Source of the DNA: Terriglobus roseus
GTDB lineage: Bacteria; Acidobacteriota; Terriglobia; Terriglobales; Acidobacteriaceae
Length of the DNA stretch: 64,000 nt
NCBI RefSeq assembly: GCF_900105625.1
Contig: NZ_FNSD01000001.1
Span: 1,054,001 to 1,118,000 of the forward strand
Reading direction: 5' to 3'
Below, one piece after another: positions 8,639 to 17,935 of the stretch. How positions within the stretch are numbered: position 1 is the first letter of the stretch; every line of letters starts with the position of its first letter. The notes under the pieces are model-generated. The model was not told the origin of the DNA. It ran no database searches and was given only the letters and a program-made list of their open reading frames with translations. The position numbers and the translations under genes are program-made.

Positions 8639-10132
8639 TCAATTCCCTACCGTAACGACGGCCACTTCGAACGGCTCAAGTGAAAGGCTGGAGCCATGGG
8701 TATTGGCCGTGGCAGGCGGCTTGTCTCCGGTGGAGGGCGCAATGTAGGCGACGGATTGCACGGATGATCCCGCAGGCAGATTCACTGTCGCGGCAATTTG
8801 GCGCTTGTTGATGACGAGGATCTTCCGTCCCTTCGTCGTGTCGAACGCCTGTATCGCAACCGCGTGATTGCCGCCCGACGTTGAGACCAGTCTGTCGCCG
8901 GGACCAAGGTTGTCCTTTAGCAGTTTCATGGTCCAAAAGCGCGCGTTCGGTTCTGAGGTGTTGTAATTCATCATCGATACGCTGGGGTACTGCGTGGGAT
9001 AGCCCACCAGTTGCGATTCACCGATTACGTCCACGCCGAACTTGGCTGCCTCTTCATAGAGATAGGCGTACATTGCGCTGGCAAGATTCCAATAGAGCGG
9101 CGGCTCAGGCGGCGTCTTTTCCCCATGATTGCTCTTGTCATCGTTTGGGAGTATCACCCCCAGTTCATCCAGATCGGTCTTCGTTGCGGGTGACAATTCA
9201 TGCTTCAACTGCTCGATGTAGCGTGCGGTATGCAGGAAACCATCAGCCTGGTCGAAGAAGGTGAACTGCATCGCGTCGAAAGGTTCGTCTGCTGGTGGCG
9301 ATGCGTAAAAGTGATAGGTCACGAAGTCAATCGACGCTCCCGGTGCGTGGTTCTTTGGATCCAGGAAGTAGCGGTACATCTCGCCGTGGGTAGCTGGCGC
9401 GGCAGAAGCACAAGCCATGAACTTGAGGTCGGGATCGACCTTACGCATCTCGGCTGAGACGACGTCGTAGAACTTTGTGTACTCCTGCGGTGTCCAGTGG
9501 TGCTCGAAATCGATTTCGTTCAGCAGCTCCCAGTAAGCGAACTTGTAGTGGTACTTGCTCGCGTGAAACTTGCCGTTTTCATCGGTGAAGCCGCCCTTCT
9601 CATACCAGGAGAGAAGGCGTGCGTAGTATGCGGCTGCTTCCTTATACGTGGGATCTTTGATCTCCGTACCCTGGGTATAGTCCCAGTAAACCTGGTTCGG
9701 ATCCTTCGGATACGTCACCGGCTTGTCGGTCTTCCACAACCATGCGGGCATCGTGCTGAAGTTCATGATGACGCTGTGGCCGTTCTGCGCTTTCATCAGG
9801 TCTTCCACCATGGGGTCGAGCAATGTGAAGTCCCATGATGTCTTGTCGGCGGTCGGTGGCTCCAGCTCAGCAACACCCAGCCTTGGATACGGCAACCACG
9901 GGACGTAGCGAACGTAATCAGCGCCCGCTGTCGAAATCGCTTTGAACGTTCCGTCGTGCATCTTCGCGCCGCGTTCCAGCATTGGATTCACAACGACCTG
10001 GTAGCTCGCGGTAGAACGCGATGTGGTGACGACCCTTCCCCAATCGACTTTCACATTGACAGCGCTCTGCTGTGCAGATGCCAGCGCGGGCGAGAGGGCC
10101 AGACCCAGTGCGAGAGTAAGGATTTGCTTCAT
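8639..10132 (-). CDS. secreted GH39-like glycoside hydrolase
   Basis: Probable exported retaining glycosidase related to family 39 (beta-xylosidase/alpha-L-iduronidase type). MKQILTLALGLALSPALASAQ is a Sec signal peptide. The start at 10132 has GGAGG five bases upstream and is preferred to an in-frame start seven codons earlier. The TIM-barrel motif WELLNEID carries the likely acid/base Glu206 (NE pair), and TDLDELGV carries a candidate nucleophile Glu323. The C-terminal 90 residues look like the beta-sandwich common in this clan. It is 497 residues long. It lies 54 bases downstream of an arabinose/fucose isomerase-like gene, so a pentose- or deoxyhexose-containing polysaccharide or glycoside is a reasonable substrate guess. 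Confidence 0.82.
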   Translation of the reverse strand: MKQILTLALGLALSPALASAQQSAVNVKVDWGRVVTTSRSTASYQVVVNPMLERGAKMHDGTFKAISTAGADYVRYVPWLPYPRLGVAELEPPTADKTSWDFTLLDPMVEDLMKAQNGHSVIMNFSTMPAWLWKTDKPVTYPKDPNQVYWDYTQGTEIKDPTYKEAAAYYARLLSWYEKGGFTDENGKFHASKYHYKFAYWELLNEIDFEHHWTPQEYTKFYDVVSAEMRKVDPDLKFMACASAAPATHGEMYRYFLDPKNHAPGASIDFVTYHFYASPPADEPFDAMQFTFFDQADGFLHTARYIEQLKHELSPATKTDLDELGVILPNDDKSNHGEKTPPEPPLYWNLASAMYAYLYEEAAKFGVDVIGESQLVGYPTQYPSVSMMNYNTSEPNARFWTMKLLKDNLGPGDRLVSTSGGNHAVAIQAFDTTKGRKILVINKRQIAATVNLPAGSSVQSVAYIAPSTGDKPPATANTHGSSLSLEPFEVAVVTVGN

Positions 10133-10186
10133 GTAGTTCCTCCGTTCGCGCACTGATGCACGCGACTGATGAATGATGTGGAGCGT

Positions 10187-11644
10187 TCAGCAGACCTGGT
10201 GAAAGTTCAATCCCATCAGGTCTGCAATCTTTTGAAGTTGGCTTGCTCGCCGGCCGATCCCGACCGCGCAATGATGTGCCGGACCACGCGCGTTCCACTC
10301 TTCCGAGAAGCGCCGTGCGCCAATCGGAAAGCGGTAGCGTGAGTTTGTATTGCCAATCTCGAGGATGGGGCCGGGAACGCTCTCTCCTTCCGCGACCAGC
10401 AGGGAGAAGCCGCGCTGCTTATCCTCCACCACCGAAAGCAGGGTGACCGGGCCATGTTTGACTGCCATCTCCACGGAGAGACCGCGCCCCACCTTGCCGT
10501 GATACACGCGCAGAGGACGCACACGGATTCGGTCCTGCGCAATATGCATGTGACCGGGGCCATCGTGCCCCATCAGCACCAGGTCTTCCAGAAAGTCCAT
10601 GGCGTAGTACTCCGTGAAGGATCCACCCGCACCAAGCTCGTCAAGGATCTTCATCGCAAGAACGTTCTTCACTTCATACTCGCCCGCGACGGGTGTCCCT
10701 GTGCCAGTAAGCATCGACGTGCCGAGGATGATGGAACTCATCGTGTTCTCGTTTTCCGCGATGCCCGAACCCATGTAGTAGTAGGCCAGCATGTCGAGCG
10801 ACTTCTCACTCACCATTCGCTCCAGCGCGACAGCAGTGGCAGCGGCACGCGTGAGTTCGTCCAGGGCGCAATCTTCATCGACCGCAAAGAAACGATGGAT
10901 CTGCAGCACCTTCCGTTCTGTCTCTTCCGGCGTCACCTCACGCCGCAGGGCGCTGAGGTAATCGACCTCCAGCATCTCAATGACTGTGCCGAAGCGCCCG
11001 CTCACCTGTGCGAGGTCCGTCGCGATATCGAGCATGCCGCCGTAATAATGGCCCATCAACCCGAGACGGCTGTGTGCCATTGTCTTCACGACTTCTGCAG
11101 CCTTCAGCCACTCCTCCAGGGTGTTCCAGCACTCGGGATCGCGCTCTAACATCCCGGTGACTTGATAGAACGGTATATCCAGGCGCCGTAGGACGTTTGC
11201 AATCTCTGGCACGGGGCAGGCTGCGCAGTAGGCAAGCCATTCGCCCGTCATTGCGGTGCGGTCGCCCATGCCGTTGAACTTCACATAATCAATCGCAGCC
11301 TCGGGAACAAGGTTCAACAGAATCACTGGCACCTTGGCTCGTTGAATCACTGGCAGCACGGTTGCTGAAAGCGTGTAGGTCGTAACGTAGATCAGGAGGA
11401 TGTCGATGTCCTCTGTGCGGCAGGCGTGGCCGGCCTGGATCGCCTTCTCCGTCGAGTCCACAAGTCCCAGCGAGACGACCGAGCGCGCAGTACCGGCGAC
11501 CTTCTGCTGCACAACTTGCAGATAGCCTTCAAGGCGTTCCTTCAGCCCCTCAAACTGTGGCCAATAGGCGTCCAGGCCCAGGCCGATAAGGCCGATACGA
11601 AGCTGCGAATCAAAGGTCTGCAAAGTCATCTCCTCCATGACCAT
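10187..11644 (-). CDS. L-arabinose/L-fucose isomerase-family protein
   Basis: Likely cytoplasmic metal-dependent aldose-ketose isomerase of the AraA/FucI-like superfamily. The protein opens with IGLIGLGLDAYWPQF. The C-terminal half has the metal-site pattern of AraA: a Glu in GEYEVKN, a Glu in SFTEYYAMDF, a His in LMGHDGPGH and a His in GPAHHCAVG. Length is about 480, as in AraA. The frame is open to 11851, but the first 69 codons are not protein-like. Starts at 11644, 11638 or 11629 are possible; the GGAGG available overlaps the first codons and fits 11629 best, so the exact start is uncertain. It probably forms an operon with the GH39-like gene behind it. Confidence 0.82.
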   Translation of the reverse strand: MVMEEMTLQTFDSQLRIGLIGLGLDAYWPQFEGLKERLEGYLQVVQQKVAGTARSVVSLGLVDSTEKAIQAGHACRTEDIDILLIYVTTYTLSATVLPVIQRAKVPVILLNLVPEAAIDYVKFNGMGDRTAMTGEWLAYCAACPVPEIANVLRRLDIPFYQVTGMLERDPECWNTLEEWLKAAEVVKTMAHSRLGLMGHYYGGMLDIATDLAQVSGRFGTVIEMLEVDYLSALRREVTPEETERKVLQIHRFFAVDEDCALDELTRAAATAVALERMVSEKSLDMLAYYYMGSGIAENENTMSSIILGTSMLTGTGTPVAGEYEVKNVLAMKILDELGAGGSFTEYYAMDFLEDLVLMGHDGPGHMHIAQDRIRVRPLRVYHGKVGRGLSVEMAVKHGPVTLLSVVEDKQRGFSLLVAEGESVPGPILEIGNTNSRYRFPIGARRFSEEWNARGPAHHCAVGIGRRASQLQKIADLMGLNFHQVC

Positions 11645-11740
11645 CGTGCATGAACCGCCATGCGATGAGCTTTCCGCTGTGCGGTCAATCGATGGATCGC
11701 AAGTGCCACAATTCATATCAGGTCCAGTCCACGAGGGTAA

Positions 11741-11772
11741 AAGGGCGGTGGGATGAACAACTACATCCCACC
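11741..11772 (-). terminator. intrinsic terminator of receptor 2
   Basis: On the minus strand a perfect nine-base-pair stem (GGTGGGATG/CATCCCACC, plus-strand positions 11747-11755 and 11764-11772, eight-base loop) is followed by GCCCTTTT. It lies directly after the stop codon of receptor 2 and before the isomerase gene, so the two are separate transcription units. Confidence 0.75.
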
Positions 11773-11786
11773 TTGAGGCGAGCGAT

Positions 11787-14700
11787 TTAGAACTCGAAGC
11801 GTCCGCCGAGTTGCACGATGCGGGCTGCACGTGTTGACGTGATCGCGCCAAAGCCCGGTCCGAGTGAAGTACTCGCAGAGCCGAATTGCGTGTGGTTAAA
11901 GATGTTGAACGCTTCGAAGCGCAGCTGGAACTTCGCCCTCTCCGCGAGGCTCAACGACTTGAACAGGCTGGCATCCCAGTTCTGGAAGCCAGGCTGCTGC
12001 AGCGAATTTCGCCCTGCATTGCCCGGTGTTCCGAACGTTGGCTGCGCGAAGGCCGCGGCGTTGAACCACTGTAACGGCGTGCTTCGACCGGCGCGTGGAT
12101 TACCGACGAGATTCGGACGAGACTGGCTGAAGTCACCAATGTTCAGGTTGTCGCCAGAGAGTGTTGGTGTGCTGTACTGACCGCTGCTGAAGCTGGTGAT
12201 GCCATTGAGTTGCCAGCCTCCGACGACATAGTCCAGGGCAAGCGGAGCACGCGACAGAAAGCGCTGACCGCGTCCGAAGGGCAACTGAAGCGCGTAGCTG
12301 ATGACGAGGCGATTGGGAACGTTGTAGTCCGACACGCCACGGTCATAACGGAAGAAGTCACGCGACAAGGCAGAGAAATCATCCGTGATGCCGATATCGA
12401 TTGCCTTTGAAAACGTATAGGCAACAAGGAATGAATTGCCGTGGCTCATCCGCTTCTCAAGCTTCGCCGTCAGCGCGTTGTAGTTCGATCGGCCGTAGTT
12501 GCTGCTGACGAGGATGAAGCCGTATTGCGGGAAGGCTATGCGCGATGACAGTGGAACGGTACCGGTGGTATCGATCGCTCCGATATTGGCGTTCTTACGT
12601 TGTGCCAGCTTTTGACCGCTGGAACCCGCGTACTCCAGCTCCAGTAGAAAGTCCTTCGCGAACGACTGCTGAATGTCGAGACCCCACTGATTGATGTACG
12701 AGGTGCGATTGTTCTGGTCGAGCGTGAAGATATTTGCGTGGGGCGGTGGGAAGCTGTTAGAGACACCCGCGAACGGATTGAAGATGGAGACTGGCGTGGT
12801 GGAGCTGGGTGTGTTGCTCTGCGAGGTATAGAAGGGACTGCCCTGATTCTTGAACTGCTCTTCGTTGAAGTTGTCGGTGGCATAGTACGTACCCGCGCCT
12901 CCGCGCACGACAGTGTTCTGCAGAAATCCTGGTCTCCAGGCGAAGCCTACGCGGGGCGCAAAGTTGTTGTAATCGGGCTTGACGATCGACCGGCGAATGG
13001 ACGTGCCTGCGTACTGAAATTGGCCCGTCGTGGTATCAAAAAACTGACTTCGATTCCGCGATTCGATCGGCGGTCCGGCGTACTCATAACGCAGGCCAAG
13101 GTTGAGAGTGAGCGACGGGAGAACCTTCCAGTTGTTTTGGGAGTAGAGGCCGTAGTAAGCCGTATGCAGGTACTGTGTCGAGTCGCCCTGGGCAGCGGTG
13201 ATCTCGTACGGCTGGCCCAGCAGAAAGTCACTGAGTCCAAGACTGCTGACGCGCTTGCCCGAAGCATCGCGAACGGAGTAGCCATTGCTATAGGACAGCG
13301 TGGGATTCGATGCGAAGTCCGTGATCTGCGTGAAATTCTCGTGGATGTACTGCACGCCGTTCATGGAGGTCAGCTTGCCGTGCGTCCACGTAACATTGTC
13401 CGAGACCTGGTAATACTTGTCGTCGGCCCCGATCACCTCAGCAATCGAACCGACGGGACCAAAGCCCGCGATGCCAAAGATCGGCACACCGTACGTCGCG
13501 GCGTCTGCGGAGTTGGCATAGGGCAAGCCGAACAACACACCAGCGTAGTTCGGCCCATAGGCGCTCTCCGCATTGCGGAAGGTCGCGGAGTCGTTCACAC
13601 CAAAGCGGAACTCATTCACCAGAGTGGGGGTGAACGTGTGCAGGTACGTCGCGGTCCATAAGTGATCGTTCAATGGAACGCTGGTCCCTCCGAGCGGATT
13701 GATCGCGGGATTGAAAAGATTGTCATTGCTGTTGGACCAGGTCGCGTAGATGCTGTCGCGCTCCGAAAAGCGATGATCCAGGCGAACGTTGTACTGGTTG
13801 ATGATCTGATTCGATCGCGGCGTCGCAATGGTATTGAAGCCTGGAAACGCAGCACCGCCTGCCGCGAGCACATTAGGTCCGGGAATGAACTGTAAAGCCT
13901 TTTGCGCCGTGGGATCAAGCTGGGCTTTGGGAATCACATTGCCCGCGAAGGGCTGACCCGTGAGCGGATTCAGGATGTCAACGCACTTGATGGAGGCTCT
14001 GTTTGCCGCGCAGAACGGCGAGGAAGTCGGGATGAGTCCGGTGCCTGCGCTGTCATCTGCGAGATTGCCCTGAAGCTGCGCGACCGACGGATAGAGAGAC
14101 GTCAGCGTCTGCCCCTGGATGAGCCGGAAGCCCTCGTAGTTGAACATGAAAAACGTGCGGTTGCGGCCGTTGTAAACCTTTGGAAACCACACCGGTCCGC
14201 TAAAGGTGCCGCCAAAATTGTTCTGGTTCAGCGCCGGCTGTGAGATGGCCGCCTGCTTCGCAAAGTAGGTGCTCGCCGCATAGGCGCGATTGCGATTCAG
14301 TTCAAAGAGCACAAGGTGAAATGGGTTCGCACCGGAGAGGATCTCAGTATTGATGATGGAGGCAGCATGGCCGAACTCCGCACCGAACGTGGTGCGCTGC
14401 ACGCGGAACTCCTGAATGGCATCAACCGATGGCCGTATACCGGTGTTGCCGAAGCGCGAGTTGCGTGTCTCGATGCCATTTACCAGGAAGCTGGTGTCGC
14501 TCTCACGCAGCCCCGCAAGTGAGACCGTGGTATCGCTGCGGCCCGTCCACGTAGTCGCCGGGGAATTGCCCGCGCCGATGGGTGCAGCGCCTGTCGTGAG
14601 CTGCGTCAACTGCATGAAGTTGCGACCGTTGAGGGGCAACGTCTGGATGCTGTTTTGATTGATGACCTGCCCGACTGCCGCGCTTTCGGAATTGAGCAGC

Positions 14701-15143
14701 GCAGCCTCGCTCGCGGAGACAGTCACCGATTCACTGCTTGCACCGATCTGCATATGAACGTCGAGGTTCACGCGCTGCCCGATGACGACCGTGATGTTAT
14801 CAAGCTGCGTCGCTCGGAAGCCCTCATGCGCCACGACCAGCTTGTAGTTACCGGGCTTTAGGGAGCTGAAGACAGCAAGACCGTTTCCATCGGTTGCCAG
14901 GTGCATTTGCTGGCCCGTATCCACACGCGTCAAAGTCAGGTCTGCATTCGGAATGGTGCCGCCGGTAGGATCGGTGACCGCGGAGATGATGTCACCCGTG
15001 ATGGACTGTGCGAGACATGTCTGCGTAGCAAACAGAGCGAGGAGACCCGCAAGTAGCGCAGGCCTCTGAAGCCCCTCCAAGCCGCTGAATAGCCTCCTCC
15101 GGGCGGGCTCTTTTTTTGCGCTGCATGGTTGAAGTTGAAACAT
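11787..15143 (-). CDS. Oar-like TonB-dependent receptor 2
   Basis: A full-length 1,118-residue outer-membrane receptor. AGGAGG stands six bases before the ATG. The leader is long; hydrophobic LLAGLLALFATQTCLAQ ends near residue 46. A carboxypeptidase-regulatory-like domain follows (SAVTDPTGGTIPNADLTLTR; LKPGNYKLVVAHEGF), then the plug with LPLNGRNFMQLTQL and EFRVQRTTFGAEFGHAAS. The barrel ends in VQLGGRFEF, with the terminal Phe typical of outer-membrane proteins recognised by BamA. It is divergent from an IclR-HTH/sugar-binding hybrid regulator, which suggests a sugar ligand. It is closed by its own terminator. Confidence 0.93.
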   Translation of the reverse strand: MFQLQPCSAKKEPARRRLFSGLEGLQRPALLAGLLALFATQTCLAQSITGDIISAVTDPTGGTIPNADLTLTRVDTGQQMHLATDGNGLAVFSSLKPGNYKLVVAHEGFRATQLDNITVVIGQRVNLDVHMQIGASSESVTVSASEAALLNSESAAVGQVINQNSIQTLPLNGRNFMQLTQLTTGAAPIGAGNSPATTWTGRSDTTVSLAGLRESDTSFLVNGIETRNSRFGNTGIRPSVDAIQEFRVQRTTFGAEFGHAASIINTEILSGANPFHLVLFELNRNRAYAASTYFAKQAAISQPALNQNNFGGTFSGPVWFPKVYNGRNRTFFMFNYEGFRLIQGQTLTSLYPSVAQLQGNLADDSAGTGLIPTSSPFCAANRASIKCVDILNPLTGQPFAGNVIPKAQLDPTAQKALQFIPGPNVLAAGGAAFPGFNTIATPRSNQIINQYNVRLDHRFSERDSIYATWSNSNDNLFNPAINPLGGTSVPLNDHLWTATYLHTFTPTLVNEFRFGVNDSATFRNAESAYGPNYAGVLFGLPYANSADAATYGVPIFGIAGFGPVGSIAEVIGADDKYYQVSDNVTWTHGKLTSMNGVQYIHENFTQITDFASNPTLSYSNGYSVRDASGKRVSSLGLSDFLLGQPYEITAAQGDSTQYLHTAYYGLYSQNNWKVLPSLTLNLGLRYEYAGPPIESRNRSQFFDTTTGQFQYAGTSIRRSIVKPDYNNFAPRVGFAWRPGFLQNTVVRGGAGTYYATDNFNEEQFKNQGSPFYTSQSNTPSSTTPVSIFNPFAGVSNSFPPPHANIFTLDQNNRTSYINQWGLDIQQSFAKDFLLELEYAGSSGQKLAQRKNANIGAIDTTGTVPLSSRIAFPQYGFILVSSNYGRSNYNALTAKLEKRMSHGNSFLVAYTFSKAIDIGITDDFSALSRDFFRYDRGVSDYNVPNRLVISYALQLPFGRGQRFLSRAPLALDYVVGGWQLNGITSFSSGQYSTPTLSGDNLNIGDFSQSRPNLVGNPRAGRSTPLQWFNAAAFAQPTFGTPGNAGRNSLQQPGFQNWDASLFKSLSLAERAKFQLRFEAFNIFNHTQFGSASTSLGPGFGAITSTRAARIVQLGGRFEF

Positions 15144-15163
15144 GATGCCTCCTGAAGCTCAGG

Positions 15164-15198
15164 GGCCGCCGAAGGCGTTACCTCTGAGAATGGCGGCC
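15164..15198 (-). promoter_or_regulatory. leader hairpin of receptor 2
   Basis: GGCCGCC (15164-15170) and GGCGGCC (15192-15198) can pair across a 21-base loop, ending about 20 bases before the receptor start codon on the minus strand. The loop contains GGTAACG (minus strand). This could affect translation or be chance; it is only a structural observation. Confidence 0.3.
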
Positions 15199-15248
15199 AT
15201 CCTAGCCATGCTGCAGCAGAGCATTCAAAGAGAAACCTGGGCCTGGGC

Positions 15249-15301
15249 TGATTTCACCCAGCGAAATCACGCCAAGGCAAGAAGCCCTGATAAACGCGTT
15301 T
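15249..15301. promoter_or_regulatory. candidate operators in the receptor 2/regulator divergent region
   Basis: There are two palindromes: TGATTTC (15249-15255) with GAAATCA (15263-15269), and a perfect CG-centred AAACGCGTTT (15292-15301). Both lie between the divergent starts at 15143 and 15369, where a regulator would be expected to bind. CG-centred palindromes are typical of LacI-type operators, while the local regulator has an IclR-type HTH, so which site it uses is open. Confidence 0.4.
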
Positions 15302-15368
15302 TGATTGAGGTTGGCCTTCGGTATTGACTAGCGACCGTCACTGCGTGGTATTTTGCGGTGCGAAAGAG

Positions 15369-16532
15369 ATGCAAGCCATGCCCGTCCCATCCACTCCACG
15401 CACTCCCCAAATCCACTCCGTGGTGCGGGCCTGCGAGATTCTGAAATATCTACAACAATGCACGGACGATGTAAGTCTCGACATCGTGTGCCGCAACACA
15501 CAAATGCCGCGACCCAGTGCGTACCGACTGCTGACCACGCTCGTGAGCTGCGGCATGGTGGAACGCGTCTCCAAGAACTGCTATCGGCCTCTGCGTGCCG
15601 CACGCAGCAAGCGTCTGCGCATCGGCTACGCATCGCAAACGGAAGAGTTTTCGTTCTCTCGACTGGTCTCTGACAGCATTCGCAGCGCGGCTTATCGAGC
15701 CGGCGTCGACCTCTTGGTGCTGGATAATCACTGCTCGCCGAAGGCAGCCATTCGTAACGCGGGCATCTTCGTGCGAGAGCGTATGGATCTCGTCATTGAA
15801 TTCCAAACCAATCATCAGAGCGCGTCGCTCGTTGCTGCGCGCATTCTGGAAGCTGGCATACCGCTGATCGCGATCGAGGTTCCGCATCCGGGCGCAACCT
15901 ACTACGGTGCGGATAACTACCGGGCAGGTGTCCTGGGCGGCCGCGCACTGGGCAAGGCCTGCCTGCAGGAGTGGAAGGGACGCGTCGACGAGATAGTGCT
16001 GATGGAGCTTCCCACGGCAGGACCGCTACCCCGCTCTCGCATGACCGCAACGCTTGCCGGCCTGCGCGAAGTGCTGCCGCGTTTTCCGGATGAGAATGCG
16101 ATCTTCCTGGATGGCAAGGGGCGCTTTGAGGACAGCCTCGCGGCGATGCGCAAGCACCTTGGCAAGACACGCGCAAAGAAGATCCTGCTGGCAGCGCTGA
16201 ACGATCCAAGCTGCCTGGGAGCACTGCAGGCGTTTGAGGAATGTGGACGTCCGCAGGACTGCTTGGCTGTTGGACAGAACGCGAGCATCGAAGCGCGTCG
16301 CGAGATGCGGAGGCCGAACTCCCGACTGATCGGATCGGTCGGGTATTTCCCTGAGAAGTACGGCGACTCCGTGATGCAACTCGCGATGGACGTGGTCGAA
16401 CATCGAGAAGTGCCATCCGCGACCTTCGTCAAGCATCGGTTGATTCACGCGGGCAACGTCAATAGTGCATATCCCAACGATTTGGAGATCGGATCCGCAG
16501 ATACCGATTCTTTGCTCTACAGCAAGCGCTGA
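15369..16532 (+). CDS. IclR-type HTH fused to a periplasmic-binding-protein sugar-sensing domain
   Basis: A transcriptional regulator of mixed architecture. Residues about 15-75 match the IclR winged helix (SVVRACEILKYLQQ; DIVCRNTQMPRPSAYRLLTTL; CGMVERVSKNCYR). From about residue 82 (KRLRIGYASQTEEFSFSRL) to 370 the sequence is a type-1 periplasmic-binding fold, as in LacI effector domains and RbsB (MDLVIEFQTN; IPLIAIEVPHPGATYYGADNY; KILLAALNDPSCLGALQAF). Classic IclR proteins carry a different effector domain, and LacI proteins a different HTH. The frame opens at 15324, but protein-like sequence begins near 15369; ATG 15369 or 15378 is likely. It is divergent from receptor 2, so it probably senses a sugar delivered by that system. 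Confidence 0.85.
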   Translation: MQAMPVPSTPRTPQIHSVVRACEILKYLQQCTDDVSLDIVCRNTQMPRPSAYRLLTTLVSCGMVERVSKNCYRPLRAARSKRLRIGYASQTEEFSFSRLVSDSIRSAAYRAGVDLLVLDNHCSPKAAIRNAGIFVRERMDLVIEFQTNHQSASLVAARILEAGIPLIAIEVPHPGATYYGADNYRAGVLGGRALGKACLQEWKGRVDEIVLMELPTAGPLPRSRMTATLAGLREVLPRFPDENAIFLDGKGRFEDSLAAMRKHLGKTRAKKILLAALNDPSCLGALQAFEECGRPQDCLAVGQNASIEARREMRRPNSRLIGSVGYFPEKYGDSVMQLAMDVVEHREVPSATFVKHRLIHAGNVNSAYPNDLEIGSADTDSLLYSKR

Positions 16533-16565
16533 TTCCGCAAAATCAGCGGGCGCAGCATCGCCCGC
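16527..16565. terminator. overlapping alternative hairpins between convergent genes
   Basis: CGCTGATT (16527-16534)/AATCAGCG (16541-16548) and GCGGGCG (16546-16552)/CGCCCGC (16559-16565) are both perfect stems with six-base loops. They share three bases, so only one can form at a time. They lie between the regulator stop at 16532 and the convergent hydrolase stop at 16591. The second is followed by GCTTTG on the plus strand. They are probably a bidirectional terminator. Confidence 0.6.
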
Positions 16566-16590
16566 GCTTTGTGGTCAAACAGCCCCCTGC

Positions 16591-17934
16591 CTACCAGAGC
16601 AGATCGACGATCGACAGATTGCGCTGGAAGTCCATGGATGGCCGTGCATAGATTGTCTCAGTCCGCAGCTGCACCTTCACACCGTCACTGCCAGACACGT
16701 GCGCGACAAAGTTGTCACGCACCGGTAGCCCCGTCGGCTCTTCCGGGACAGGCTTGCCATTCATTAAGACAGGGTCCCTCTCCTTTGAGAAGTAGCCATC
16801 TGGACGGGCAATCGTCAGGTGTGACGTTCCCTTCGCTGCGTCCTCAGTGGCGGGCACAAGACGCAAATTTAGCAGGTTCGTCGAGCGGAGCAGAGGAGCC
16901 TTGAAATACGAAATGGTGCGACCGGCCGAAGTTAACGCGAACTCATATTCCACGTTTGAATCCAGCGTCACTGGCCCCCACGCGCCGTCGGCACCGGTCG
17001 TCGTCTCATAGGCGGTCCCCGCGCGGTTTGCACTGCCGGGAGCAAGTGCATAGACCGTTAGACGTACATCTGCCACGCCAATGTTCGTTGCAGCATGTGC
17101 CCCAAAGCCTGTCACCAATCCGCTGACGGTCACCTTTGCCTGGGGTGTCACCTTCAAAGTCGCCGGTGGGTGACCGTTCAGGAAACGATACATCTCCGCA
17201 AACGCGGCTGGAGAGAACGCGAGCTCGCGATGGTCCGCGTTGGGAACGACAATGTTCGTCGCACCTTTCAGCGCTGGCCCCTCGTACGTGACTCCCGTCT
17301 GTTGCGCCAGACCGCTGGCGCGACCATCGGGTTGCGCATACTTGTCCAACGTGTCGCTGCGTAACGTCAGCATACGGACGCCGTCCACCACCTCTGAACC
17401 GCCGTTCAATGCAGTCAGGAATCGGCCGCCACCGTTGAATTCCCCATCGAGGCCCGTGGTGGTGACCATGACTCCATGGTTCGGCGTGCCGCACAGAATC
17501 GCCGCAGACACCACTGCGCTGCCACCGGCATTCCGCAGGTAATTGCGGATGGTGAGGCCACCGCGGCTGCTGCCAATGAGCACAACCTTGTGGGCGTGTG
17601 TCTTCAGCAGAACACGCGTCACAAAAGCGCTCAGTTCACTCGCGGCATCCACGGTCGAAGAACGGTCCGGCTCAGAGACGGTGTCTGCTGTGCGTGCGGA
17701 CGGGTTGGTAAAGCGAACCGAGAACAAACGGTCCGCGGCATAACCATTGGATTCGAAAAGCCATGTGATGCCAATCCACTTGGCTGCATCGTCACCGTTG
17801 CCGTGGACGAACACAATTGGTTCAGCTGGCACCGAAGCAGCCCCGGCCTGTGCGCGTGAAGACACGAAACAGGCCAGGACAGCAGCCATAGCAAACAGAA
17901 GTGCGCGGGTGCGCGTGATCAAAGATCCGTTCAT
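16591..17934 (-). CDS. secreted alpha/beta-hydrolase (lipase-like) with C-terminal beta domain
   Basis: A probable exported esterase or lipase. A signal peptide (residues 1-30, ending SSRAQA) precedes a catalytic domain with oxyanion motif HGNG (44-47), nucleophile elbow GSSRG with Ser123, and probable catalytic His235 in PNADHRELAF. From about residue 250 to 447 it is rich in Thr and Val, with carboxypeptidase-regulatory-like features (VSGLVTGFGAHAATNIGVADV), perhaps a binding module. The ATG follows the stop codon of receptor 3 by one base, so the two are translationally coupled. This suggests the enzyme processes a ligand brought to or released at the same receptor. Confidence 0.85.
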   Translation of the reverse strand: MNGSLITRTRALLFAMAAVLACFVSSRAQAGAASVPAEPIVFVHGNGDDAAKWIGITWLFESNGYAADRLFSVRFTNPSARTADTVSEPDRSSTVDAASELSAFVTRVLLKTHAHKVVLIGSSRGGLTIRNYLRNAGGSAVVSAAILCGTPNHGVMVTTTGLDGEFNGGGRFLTALNGGSEVVDGVRMLTLRSDTLDKYAQPDGRASGLAQQTGVTYEGPALKGATNIVVPNADHRELAFSPAAFAEMYRFLNGHPPATLKVTPQAKVTVSGLVTGFGAHAATNIGVADVRLTVYALAPGSANRAGTAYETTTGADGAWGPVTLDSNVEYEFALTSAGRTISYFKAPLLRSTNLLNLRLVPATEDAAKGTSHLTIARPDGYFSKERDPVLMNGKPVPEEPTGLPVRDNFVAHVSGSDGVKVQLRTETIYARPSMDFQRNLSIVDLLW

Positions 17935-17935
17935 C

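Noticed and set aside
10454-13661. Long plus-strand frames at 10454-11149 and 12738-13661
   Set aside because: They lie opposite the isomerase and receptor 2 genes, which have clear family motifs; the plus-strand products have none.
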